Positions 51,410 to 60,101 of a DNA stretch of 64,000 bases are shown one piece after another. The stretch's first letter is position 1, and each line of letters begins with the position of its first letter. A program made the position numbers and the translations under genes. Source of the DNA: Flavobacterium sp. WV_118_3 (GTDB taxonomy: Bacteria > Bacteroidota > Bacteroidia > Flavobacteriales > Flavobacteriaceae); contig NZ_CP156060.1 of NCBI RefSeq assembly GCF_039778605.1, forward strand, positions 3,376,001 to 3,440,000, written 5' to 3'. The notes beneath the pieces are model-generated. The model had not been told where the DNA came from and did no database searches. It saw only the letters and a program-made list of their open reading frames with translations.

Positions 51410-52372
51410 TTATTTATTTCGATGTAAAAGCGGTAATAACAAAAAGGAAAGCAATCCCATCAAAATGATCAGCCCGGTTTGTGATGTCCATAAGATCCAG
51501 CCAAAAGTCGTACCGGCCGTTTCGGGTACCGAATACAGTAGTAAAATCTCGGAAATCAATAATGGAAAAGCACCAAAACCACCATTGGTAAAGCTGATAG
51601 CAAGGCTTCCTACTACAAAAGCGGTAACGACTACGCCAAAACTGATCGTGCTGGTTTCTTTAATAGCAAAAACAGCAAAGTAAAAGGTGAGTACGTAACC
51701 GATCCAGATCACAGCCGTATAGAATAGAAAAGCCCATTTGTGCGGCATTTGGAATACACTTAGAACACCTTCGATTAATCCGGATATTTTTTGTTTGACA
51801 AGCACAACCGGTCGCCATTTGGAATACAAAAATACCAGTGTTAAAGCAATAAGAATACCGACACCGGAAGCACCGATCAGGATTAGTTTATGAACCGGGA
51901 TTTTTTGCTCCAGAAAGGTTTTTAGGTTGTCAAATTGTAATAAAAGTGCCGTGAACATTAGGGCTAACAGTATAACCAGGTCGATTACCCGTTCGGCAAT
52001 AATGGATCCGAAGGCCTTGTCGAAAGGGACATCTTTGTATTTTTTAACAATCAGTGCGCGGGATACTTCTCCCGATCTCGGAATGGTAAGGTTCATCAGG
52101 TAACCGATGCAAACCGCGGCCAAATTGGTTTTAAAAGGAGAGAAATATCCCATGTGCTCCAAACTGTAGCGCCAACGGTAGCCCCTTGCTAAAAGGCTTA
52201 CCAATGAGAAAAACGTTGAAATCAGAATGTAGTTGTAATTCGCATTCCGGAAATAGCTTTTCATTTCGTCCAGCTGTTCGGGTGTAAATTTATTATAGGC
52301 ATAATACACTAAAAAAACTCCCAACAAAAGTGGGAGTAGAATGCCTGTGGTTTTTTTTAATTTCTCTTTCAA
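51410..52372 (-). CDS. Lysylphosphatidylglycerol-synthetase-TM-like (UPF0104) membrane protein
   Basis: A 320-aa polytopic membrane protein with about eight helices of the UPF0104/flippase-like family. Motifs include LARGYRWRYSLEHMGY, IPRSGEVSRALIVKKY and FTNGGFGAFPLLISEILLLY. It lacks the aminoacyl-transferase domain of MprF. Lipid translocation is the usual guess for the family. It starts 8 bp after the panD stop on the same strand. A terminator-like hairpin lies inside its first transmembrane codons (52311-52337). Confidence 0.88.
   Translation of the reverse strand: MKEKLKKTTGILLPLLLGVFLVYYAYNKFTPEQLDEMKSYFRNANYNYILISTFFSLVSLLARGYRWRYSLEHMGYFSPFKTNLAAVCIGYLMNLTIPRSGEVSRALIVKKYKDVPFDKAFGSIIAERVIDLVILLALMFTALLLQFDNLKTFLEQKIPVHKLILIGASGVGILIALTLVFLYSKWRPVVLVKQKISGLIEGVLSVFQMPHKWAFLFYTAVIWIGYVLTFYFAVFAIKETSTISFGVVVTAFVVGSLAISFTNGGFGAFPLLISEILLLYSVPETAGTTFGWILWTSQTGLIILMGLLSFLLLPLLHRNK
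52311..52337 (-). terminator. Terminator-like hairpin inside the 5' coding region of the flippase-like gene
   Basis: On the reverse strand ACTCCCA pairs with TGGGAGT around a 7-base loop and runs directly into seven T. It lies about 35-60 bp into the gene (codons about 12-21, encoding LLPLLLGVFL), 44-70 bp past the panD stop. It has the form of an intrinsic terminator. Confidence 0.6.
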
Positions 52373-52380
52373 AAGGATGA

Positions 52381-52731
52381 TTATGTTAGGGTATTGTCAT
52401 TTTCATTCGGGAAAATAATAGACGGTTTGAAGTCTTTGGCTTTTTCCATGTCAATAATTCCGTATGAAATGATAATGATAATATCGCCTTTGTGAACCTT
52501 TCGTGCTGCAGGGCCGTTTAGGGTTATTTCACCACTGTTACGTGGTCCGGGAATGGCGTAAGTTTCCAGACGTTCCCCGTTGTTGATGTTTACAATGGAG
52601 ACTTTTTCTCCTTCGAAAATATTGGAAGCTTCCATCAAAGCGACGTCAATCGTAATGCTTCCGATGTAGTTTAGATCGGCTCCAGTCACCTTTACACGGT
52701 GAATTTTGGATTTAACAACTTGAATTTGCAT
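52381..52731 (-). CDS. panD: Aspartate 1-decarboxylase
   Basis: Makes beta-alanine from L-aspartate for pantothenate synthesis. The 116-aa proenzyme has the self-cleavage site GSITID with Gly24-Ser25; Ser25 becomes the pyruvoyl cofactor. Other family text is [22 protein letters not shown] and [21 protein letters not shown]. It starts 13 bp after panC on the same strand, so the two form an operon that supplies one substrate to the other enzyme. Confidence 0.97.
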   Translation of the reverse strand: MQIQVVKSKIHRVKVTGADLNYIGSITIDVALMEASNIFEGEKVSIVNINNGERLETYAIPGPRNSGEITLNGPAARKVHKGDIIIIISYGIIDMEKAKDFKPSIIFPNENDNTLT

Positions 52732-52744
52732 GGTGCAAAGGTAA

Positions 52745-53593
52745 TTAATTTAGTGCAATATTGTCAATCAATCGGATATTGTTTATGTAAACCGCAATAA
52801 AGCCGCGGTATTTTTTAGTGCTGTTTTTGTGTGTGGCCGATAATAAGGTCGCTTCGTCTGCAATCTCAAAATATTCCAACTCAAAGGCAGGATATTGGGC
52901 AAAGGTATGGGTAACATAATCAATAATATCCTGGGTTGATTGGGTGCTGAATTTTTGTTTGGCTTCCAATAGCGTTTTGTAAATCAGGGAGGCTTCTTCT
53001 CTGGCTTCGCTACTCAAACGCTCATTTCGGGAACTCATCGCCAGTCCGTTTGCTTCACGGTGTATCGGGCAGCCGATTACGTTTACCGGAATATGGTGTT
53101 TTTCGACCAGTTTCTTTACAATCTGAAGTTGTTGGAAGTCTTTTTCGCCAAAATAAGCATTCGTTGGCTGTACAATTTCAAACAGTTTTTTTACAATCGT
53201 TCCAACGCCGTCAAAATGACCTGGGCGGTGTGCGCCTTCCATCTGAAATTCCAAACCATCATATTCAAATGTGGAAGCAGTGGTGTTCCCTTCGTAAATA
53301 TCGTCTACGGTTGGAGCAAAAACAATAATGTCGTCCGATACCGTACGAATTTTTTCGATGTCGCGGTCTACATGGCGTGGGTATTTTTCAAGATCTTCCG
53401 AATTGTTGAATTGTGTTGGGTTTACAAATATGCTGATAACCGTAATCTGATTTTCGGAACAGGATTTTTGCAGCAGGGAAAGATGGCCCTGATGTAATGC
53501 ACCCATGGTAGGAACAAGCCCAATCGTTTTTTTGGATATGCCGATTTGCGCTAAATGTTGCGCTAAATCTGCTTTTTTGGCAAAAACAAACAT
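52745..53593 (-). CDS. panC: Pantoate-beta-alanine ligase
   Basis: ATP-dependent condensation of pantoate with beta-alanine to pantothenate. The 282-aa protein has the nucleotide-binding [16 protein letters not shown] (HxGH-type), [19 protein letters not shown], the [17 protein letters not shown] [16 protein letters not shown] and the [11 protein letters not shown] and SSRNERLS (KMSKS-equivalent) motifs. First gene of the panC-panD unit, transcribed away from the glycogen-synthase-like gene through a shared promoter region. Confidence 0.97.
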   Translation of the reverse strand: MFVFAKKADLAQHLAQIGISKKTIGLVPTMGALHQGHLSLLQKSCSENQITVISIFVNPTQFNNSEDLEKYPRHVDRDIEKIRTVSDDIIVFAPTVDDIYEGNTTASTFEYDGLEFQMEGAHRPGHFDGVGTIVKKLFEIVQPTNAYFGEKDFQQLQIVKKLVEKHHIPVNVIGCPIHREANGLAMSSRNERLSSEAREEASLIYKTLLEAKQKFSTQSTQDIIDYVTHTFAQYPAFELEYFEIADEATLLSATHKNSTKKYRGFIAVYINNIRLIDNIALN

Positions 53594-53614
53594 TTGCTTT
53601 GGATTTAAATTGGG

Positions 53615-53665
53615 TGCAAAATTACTATTTTGTCAAACAACTGCATAAAATTTTGTAATTTTGCA
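53615..53665. promoter_or_regulatory. Mirror-image divergent promoter region between panC and the GT5-like gene
   Basis: TGCAAAATTAC (53615-53625) and GTAATTTTGCA (53655-53665) form a perfect 11-bp inverted repeat. Each arm contains TAATTTTG in outward orientation, matching the -7 consensus TAnnTTTG. The -33 words are not at ideal spacing. The arrangement suggests paired divergent promoters or a symmetric operator. Confidence 0.6.
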
Positions 53666-53699
53666 TGTTTTTTATATCCAATAAATAAAATTTAATGCA

Positions 53700-54506
53700 A
53701 TGAATGATAAGAGGATATTGTATGTATCATCTGAAGTGGTGCCTTATTTAGCTGAAAATGAGGTTTCTTTAATGTCGTACGACGTGCCAAAAATGATCAA
53801 TGATCAAGGAGGACAAATCAGAATTTTTATGCCTCGATATGGGAATATCAATGAGCGCAGGCACCAATTGCATGAGGTTATCCGCTTGTCAGGGATGAAT
53901 TTGGTGGTGAATGATATGGATATGCCGCTAATTATTAAAGTCGCTTCTATACCAAAAGAGCGTATTCAGGTTTATTTTATCGATAACGATGAATACTTTA
54001 AACGCAAAGCAACTTTCTCGGATGAGGATGGTGTGTTGTATCCGGATAATGACGAACGTTCCATCTTTTTTGCAAAAGGAGTAGTGGAAACCGTTAAAAA
54101 ATTAAACTGGGTGCCGGATATTATCCATGTGCACGGCTGGTTAGCAGGTATGCTTCCGGTTTATATGAAGCACTACTATAAAGATGAGGCGCTTTTTGCC
54201 GATACTAAGATCGTAACATCTGTTTATGCGCAGTCGTTCGACGGAACACTGGATCCGGAAATGATGAAAAAAGTAGCGTTTGACGAAATTCCGGATGCGT
54301 CGATTACCGACCTGGAAATTCCGAACTACGAAAATATTATGAAAGCCAGTATTCTGCATTCGGATGCCGTGATTATTGCCTCTGAGGAGCTGTCTCCAAG
54401 TTTAACAAAATTTATAGAAACATCGGGTAAACCTTTTTTACCTTTCGTGCCGAAAGATGCTTTTGCAGAAGCATATACTAATTTCTATAAAAATCAAGTT
54501 ATATAA
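53700..54506 (+). CDS. Glycogen/starch synthase N-terminal-like (GT5) protein, reduced
   Basis: A 268-aa protein matching only the N-terminal half of GT5 glycogen synthases: RILYVSSEVVPYL, IRIFMPRYGNIN, FIDNDEYF, DDNER-like DNDERSIFFAKGVVE, and PDIIHVHGWLAGMLPVY, then a tail ending without the C-terminal GT-B domain. The conserved K-x-G-G substrate motif after SSEVVP is replaced by AENEV. Starch or glycogen synthesis is therefore unlikely. It lies 25 bp before a DUF4270 lipoprotein gene and in the same run as glmS. Its function is unknown and may be structural or regulatory. Confidence 0.8.
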   Translation: MNDKRILYVSSEVVPYLAENEVSLMSYDVPKMINDQGGQIRIFMPRYGNINERRHQLHEVIRLSGMNLVVNDMDMPLIIKVASIPKERIQVYFIDNDEYFKRKATFSDEDGVLYPDNDERSIFFAKGVVETVKKLNWVPDIIHVHGWLAGMLPVYMKHYYKDEALFADTKIVTSVYAQSFDGTLDPEMMKKVAFDEIPDASITDLEIPNYENIMKASILHSDAVIIASEELSPSLTKFIETSGKPFLPFVPKDAFAEAYTNFYKNQVI

Positions 54507-54531
54507 TCATTACTTTGATCTGATAAAAAAT

Positions 54532-56160
54532 ATGAATAGGATTTCATTATTACAAAAAATACTCCTGTCTTTTACAGCGGTTTTGTTGTTCTCCTGCGAT
54601 AAGGATTTTAATACTGTCGGTTCCGATCTGGTTGGAGAGGAAAACTATACTTTGGAGAAGTATGTGGGGCAAACGCTGGAAGCTTATAATAAAGCTACGG
54701 GTGGTGTGCAGACCAACAACCTGCCGGTAAATCTTTTGGGGGTAATGAATAATACCACTTTCGGAGAAACCAAAGCGCATTTCGTGTCCGAAGTACAATT
54801 GGCTTCTGCAGCTCCAACTATCGGAGATAATCCTGTGATCGATTCGGTTTGGGTATATGTGCCGTATTTTGCCACACAAACCGGAACGGATGATAATGGC
54901 GTGCGTTTGTACGAGTTGGATTCGGTTTACGGAAAGGATAATAAGTTTAAATTAAAAGTTTACGAGTCAAAATACCAATTGCGAACGTTTGATCCGTCTA
55001 ACGGCGGAGATGCTCAAAAGTATTTTTCCGATGAGAAAAATCTGGTGGAGAATAACAGAGGTACTTTACAGTTGAATGATGGGCCACCAAATCAGAATGA
55101 AGCGTTTTACTTGAATAATCTGGAAACAATTCTGTATAAAATGGATGCTGCCGGGAATTATTTGAATTCAGCCGGACAGATTATTGATAATAGCGATATT
55201 GGTAATCGGGTGATTCTGGAACGGTATACTCCGGGTATGTGGCTGGATTTAAATAAAACATTTTTCCAAAATAAAATTTTAAATGCTTCTTCCGATAAGT
55301 TGTTGAATAATAATGCATTTAAAGAGTATTTCAGAGGGTTGTATTTTCAGGTGGAAGGTATTTCGGATCAAACCTGTATGGCAATGCTTGATTTTTCGAA
55401 AGCAAAAATTAATATCCGTTATAAAGCCGATGCGTCTACCGGATCGACTTCGCGCGTGCGAAAATCGATTGTGTTGAATCTTACCGGAACAACGGTTAAC
55501 TTTTTGGAAAATAGCTTTGCGCTACCAACAGAATCCGGAGAAGATCGCCTGTATTTAAAAGGGGGTCAGGGGGCTTTTTCGTATATCGATTTGTTTAATA
55601 AAACCGAGTTGGAAGATCTTCGCGCGAAGGTTGCAACGAATAAATGGTTGATCAATGAGGCAAATCTTACTTTTTATGTCGACAAACCGACAATGCAAAA
55701 TGTAACTTACGAACCGCAGCGTATTTATTTGTATGATATGAAGAATAATAAGGTGTTGGCCGATTATAACTACGATGGGACAACCAATTCCTATTATCCT
55801 AAAATGAGTAAACTGGTGATTGGTGGGCTCGTGGAGCGTGAAACAAGCGGCGATAAAAAAGCAATCAAATACAAACTGCGATTGACGCAGTATGTTAATA
55901 ATCTGATCAAGAAGGATTCTTCCAATGTACGGGTAGGATTGGTAGTAACAGAGGATATCAATAATGTGAAAAGTGCTTATTTTAAAAATCCTTTCGTGAT
56001 GTCCGATCCGATGTCGCCTGCCGGAGCTTCTTATAATGTGAAGTTTCTGCCTGTTGCTTCGGTAATTAATCCATTGGGGACAGTGTTGCACGGAACGAAT
56101 AGTGCCGATGTGGATAAAAGATTAAAATTAGAAATTTATTATACTAAACCGAAAGAATAA
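54532..56160 (+). CDS. DUF4270 lipoprotein
   Basis: A 542-aa outer-membrane lipoprotein of the DUF4270 family, which is restricted to Bacteroidota. I start at the ATG 54532, which gives a lipoprotein signal ending LLFSC, rather than the longer frame from 54457. Family text includes DKDFNTVGSDLVGEENYTL near the start, DSVWVYVPYFA, FFQNKIL, FRGLYFQVEGI and KLEIYYTKPKE at the end. Function is unknown. The glmS ATG follows 3 bp after the stop, implying one operon. Confidence 0.88.
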   Translation: MNRISLLQKILLSFTAVLLFSCDKDFNTVGSDLVGEENYTLEKYVGQTLEAYNKATGGVQTNNLPVNLLGVMNNTTFGETKAHFVSEVQLASAAPTIGDNPVIDSVWVYVPYFATQTGTDDNGVRLYELDSVYGKDNKFKLKVYESKYQLRTFDPSNGGDAQKYFSDEKNLVENNRGTLQLNDGPPNQNEAFYLNNLETILYKMDAAGNYLNSAGQIIDNSDIGNRVILERYTPGMWLDLNKTFFQNKILNASSDKLLNNNAFKEYFRGLYFQVEGISDQTCMAMLDFSKAKINIRYKADASTGSTSRVRKSIVLNLTGTTVNFLENSFALPTESGEDRLYLKGGQGAFSYIDLFNKTELEDLRAKVATNKWLINEANLTFYVDKPTMQNVTYEPQRIYLYDMKNNKVLADYNYDGTTNSYYPKMSKLVIGGLVERETSGDKKAIKYKLRLTQYVNNLIKKDSSNVRVGLVVTEDINNVKSAYFKNPFVMSDPMSPAGASYNVKFLPVASVINPLGTVLHGTNSADVDKRLKLEIYYTKPKE

Positions 56161-56163
56161 TTT

Positions 56164-58011
56164 ATGTGTGGTATTGTAGGTTATGTGGGTCACAGAGAAG
56201 CTTATCCTGTGATTATAAAAGGTCTTAAAAGACTGGAATATAGAGGGTATGACAGTGCCGGTGTGGTGTTGTGGGATGGTGAAGATTTAAAACTGTCGAA
56301 AACCAAAGGTAAGGTTACGGATTTAGAAGCGCGTGTAGCGGCAGAAATAACAACTACTGGTACAATCGGAATGGGGCATACCCGTTGGGCGACTCATGGT
56401 GTGCCGAATGATGTAAACTCGCATCCGCATGTTTCTAATTCAGGGGATCTTGTGATTATTCACAATGGTATCATTGAGAATTATGAGCCGCTTAAAAAAG
56501 AATTAATTAATAGAGGATATGTTTTTAAATCGGATACCGATACGGAAGTGTTGGTGAATCTGATTGAAGATGTGCAAAAACAGGAAAACCTGAAATTGGG
56601 GAAAGCGGTTCAAAAAGCGCTTAACCAGGTAGTGGGAGCTTATGCTATTGCTGTTTTTGATAAGAAAAAACCAAATGAAATTGTGGTAGCCCGTTTGGGT
56701 AGCCCGTTGGCAATTGGTATTGGAGAAGATGAATATTTTATCGCTTCCGATGCCTCTCCTTTTATCGAATATACCAGTAATGCGATTTACCTGGAAGATG
56801 AGGAAATGGCTATTATTCGTCTGGACAAACCGATGAAGGTTCGTAAAATTAAAGACGATTCATTAGTGGATCCGTATATTCAGGAGTTGCAAATGAACCT
56901 GGAGCAGATTGAAAAAGGTGGTTATGATCACTTTATGTTAAAGGAGATTTATGAGCAACCGAGCGTAATTAAAGATACCTACAGAGGGCGTCTATTGGCA
57001 AATAAAGGGATTATCCAGATGGCTGGTGTTGAGGATAATCTTGAAAAATTCCTGAACGCGAACAGAATCCTGATCGTAGCTTGTGGAACCTCTTGGCATG
57101 CCGGTCTTGTAGCAGAATATGTGTTGGAAGAGTTTGCGCGAATCCCGGTAGAAGTAGAATATGCTTCGGAGTTCCGTTACCGCAATCCAATCATCTATCC
57201 GAACGATGTGGTAATTGCTATCTCGCAATCCGGTGAAACGGCCGATACTTTGGCGGCGATCAAACTGGCGAAAGAAAAAGGTGCTTTTGTTTTTGGAGTG
57301 TGTAATGTGGTGGGGTCGTCTATTTCCCGTGAAACGCACGCCGGAGCCTATACGCATGCCGGACCGGAAATCGGAGTAGCTTCTACAAAAGCTTTTACAA
57401 CGCAGATTACTATTCTGACATTAATTGCATTGCGCTTGGCAAAAGCAAAAGGGACGATGAATAATTCCGATTACCAACGCTATTTGTTGGAGTTGGAGTT
57501 GATCCCGGAAAAAGTGGAAGAGGCCTTGACAACAAATGATATGGCAAAAACAATTGCCGAAATCTATAAAGATGCACCAAACTGTTTGTACCTGGGAAGA
57601 GGGTATAATTTCCCGGTAGCCCTGGAAGGTGCGTTAAAGTTAAAAGAGATATCGTATATCCACGCAGAAGGATATCCGGCTGCCGAAATGAAACACGGGC
57701 CTATCGCGCTTATCGATGAGCAGATGCCAGTGGTGGTTATTGCACCAAAACAAAATCATTATGATAAAGTGGTGAGTAATATCCAGGAAATCAAAGCGCG
57801 TAGCGGGAAAATCATCGCTGTGGTAACGAAAGGAGATACGCAGGTTAAGGAATTAGCCGATCATGTTATCGAAGTTCCGGATACCGCTGAGGCATTAACG
57901 CCACTATTGGCTACCATTCCGTTGCAGTTGTTGTCGTATCATATTGCAGTATTGCGCAATTGTAATGTCGACCAGCCAAGGAATCTGGCAAAATCAGTTA
58001 CGGTAGAGTAA
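56164..58011 (+). CDS. glmS: Glutamine-fructose-6-phosphate aminotransferase
   Basis: Produces glucosamine 6-phosphate for peptidoglycan and lipopolysaccharide. The 615-aa protein has the N-terminal nucleophile Cys2 (MCGIVGYVG), a class II glutaminase domain (about 1-225) with GHTRWATHG and HNGIIENY, two SIS sugar-isomerase domains with ACGTSWHAGLVAEY and SQSGETADTLAA, and the C-terminal QLLSYHIAVLRNCNVDQPRNLAKSVTVE. Full length. No riboswitch-like leader is visible, as it is directly behind the DUF4270 gene. Confidence 0.97.
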   Translation: MCGIVGYVGHREAYPVIIKGLKRLEYRGYDSAGVVLWDGEDLKLSKTKGKVTDLEARVAAEITTTGTIGMGHTRWATHGVPNDVNSHPHVSNSGDLVIIHNGIIENYEPLKKELINRGYVFKSDTDTEVLVNLIEDVQKQENLKLGKAVQKALNQVVGAYAIAVFDKKKPNEIVVARLGSPLAIGIGEDEYFIASDASPFIEYTSNAIYLEDEEMAIIRLDKPMKVRKIKDDSLVDPYIQELQMNLEQIEKGGYDHFMLKEIYEQPSVIKDTYRGRLLANKGIIQMAGVEDNLEKFLNANRILIVACGTSWHAGLVAEYVLEEFARIPVEVEYASEFRYRNPIIYPNDVVIAISQSGETADTLAAIKLAKEKGAFVFGVCNVVGSSISRETHAGAYTHAGPEIGVASTKAFTTQITILTLIALRLAKAKGTMNNSDYQRYLLELELIPEKVEEALTTNDMAKTIAEIYKDAPNCLYLGRGYNFPVALEGALKLKEISYIHAEGYPAAEMKHGPIALIDEQMPVVVIAPKQNHYDKVVSNIQEIKARSGKIIAVVTKGDTQVKELADHVIEVPDTAEALTPLLATIPLQLLSYHIAVLRNCNVDQPRNLAKSVTVE

Positions 58012-58016
58012 ATTAT

Positions 58017-58046
58017 AAAAGCGGATTTTTCGGAATTCGCTTTTTT
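58017..58046 (+). terminator. Terminator after glmS
   Basis: AAAAGCG pairs with CGCTTTT around a loop containing TTTTTCGGAAT and is followed by a T run. It closes the GT5-DUF4270-glmS transcript ahead of the atpD promoter. Confidence 0.75.
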
Positions 58047-58069
58047 ATTATAAAAATTCAAAAATTAAA

Positions 58070-58101
58070 TTGCGTAATTAGCATATAAAAAACTATCTTT
58101 G
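58070..58101 (+). promoter_or_regulatory. Putative promoter for atpD-atpC
   Basis: TATCTTTG at 58094-58101 is a good -7 element; TTG at 58070-58072 is 21 bp upstream, slightly long. A leader of about 55 bases precedes the atpD ATG. Confidence 0.6.
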
Positions 58102-58159
58102 CGCTCTGAAAAAAGAGGTTTTTTCAAGAAACGTAAATAGCTGTTTAATAAATACATAA

Positions 58160-59674
<1,515 letters not shown>

Positions 59675-59722
59675 TTCGTTCAATTGAAAAGCTCAATTGC
59701 GTAATATCAATTAATAGAAAAT

Positions 59723-60004
59723 ATGATTGTAGAAATAGTTTCACCGGAAGCCACTTTATTCAAAGGAGAAGTTACTTCGGTAGCCGTTCCGGGTGTAAAT
59801 GGTGAGTTTCAGATGTTGAATAACCACGCGCCAATCGTTTCTTTATTAGGTAAAGGAAATGTGAAAATCGTTGGCCCTGGAGTGAAGATCGCAAAAGAAT
59901 TTGCATCTAAATTCAACAAAGTTAACGAGCAAACCTACTGGTTGCCGATTAATTCCGGAACAGTAGAAATGAATGACAATAAAATTATTGTTTTAGCTGA
60001 CTAA
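59723..60004 (+). CDS. atpC: F1 ATP synthase subunit epsilon
   Basis: A 93-aa protein holding only the N-terminal beta-sandwich of subunit epsilon (IVEIVSPEATLFKGEVTSVAVPGVNGEFQMLNNHAPIVSLL), which binds the gamma stalk. The C-terminal helical hairpin that inhibits ATP hydrolysis in E. coli is absent, as in other Bacteroidota. Likely co-transcribed with atpD. A strong terminator follows. Confidence 0.95.
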   Translation: MIVEIVSPEATLFKGEVTSVAVPGVNGEFQMLNNHAPIVSLLGKGNVKIVGPGVKIAKEFASKFNKVNEQTYWLPINSGTVEMNDNKIIVLAD

Positions 60005-60023
60005 TACAATGATAGCCATAAAG

Positions 60024-60060
60024 AAAAGCCCCACTTGTAAAAGTGGGGCTTTTTATTTTT
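60024..60060 (+). terminator. Terminator after atpC
   Basis: AAAAGCCCCACTT pairs with AAGTGGGGCTTTT around the loop GTAA and leads into TTATTTTT. Confidence 0.93.
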
Positions 60061-60094
60061 ACACCTGACAGGTTTTCGAAAACCTGTCAGGTGT
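60061..60094. repeat. Perfect 34-bp palindrome between convergent genes
   Basis: ACACCTGACAGGTTTT and its exact reverse complement meet with the central CG, so all 34 bases are self-complementary. It directly follows the atpC terminator and precedes the stop of the secreted protease gene. It is not followed by a T run on either strand, so it is not a standard terminator. I recall similar CCTGACAGGTTTT palindromes in flavobacterial genomes as dispersed repeats (unchecked). Confidence 0.9.
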
Positions 60095-60101
60095 AATTGT
60101 A

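Noticed and set aside
53700..54506. Functional glycogen synthase
   Set aside because: The C-terminal GT-B domain and the K-x-G-G motif are both missing and no other glycogen gene is nearby.
55555..56091. 178-aa His/Ile-rich frame antisense to the DUF4270 gene
   Set aside because: Fully contained in a recognised family gene; composition reflects the reverse strand of Asn/Tyr/Asp-rich codons.
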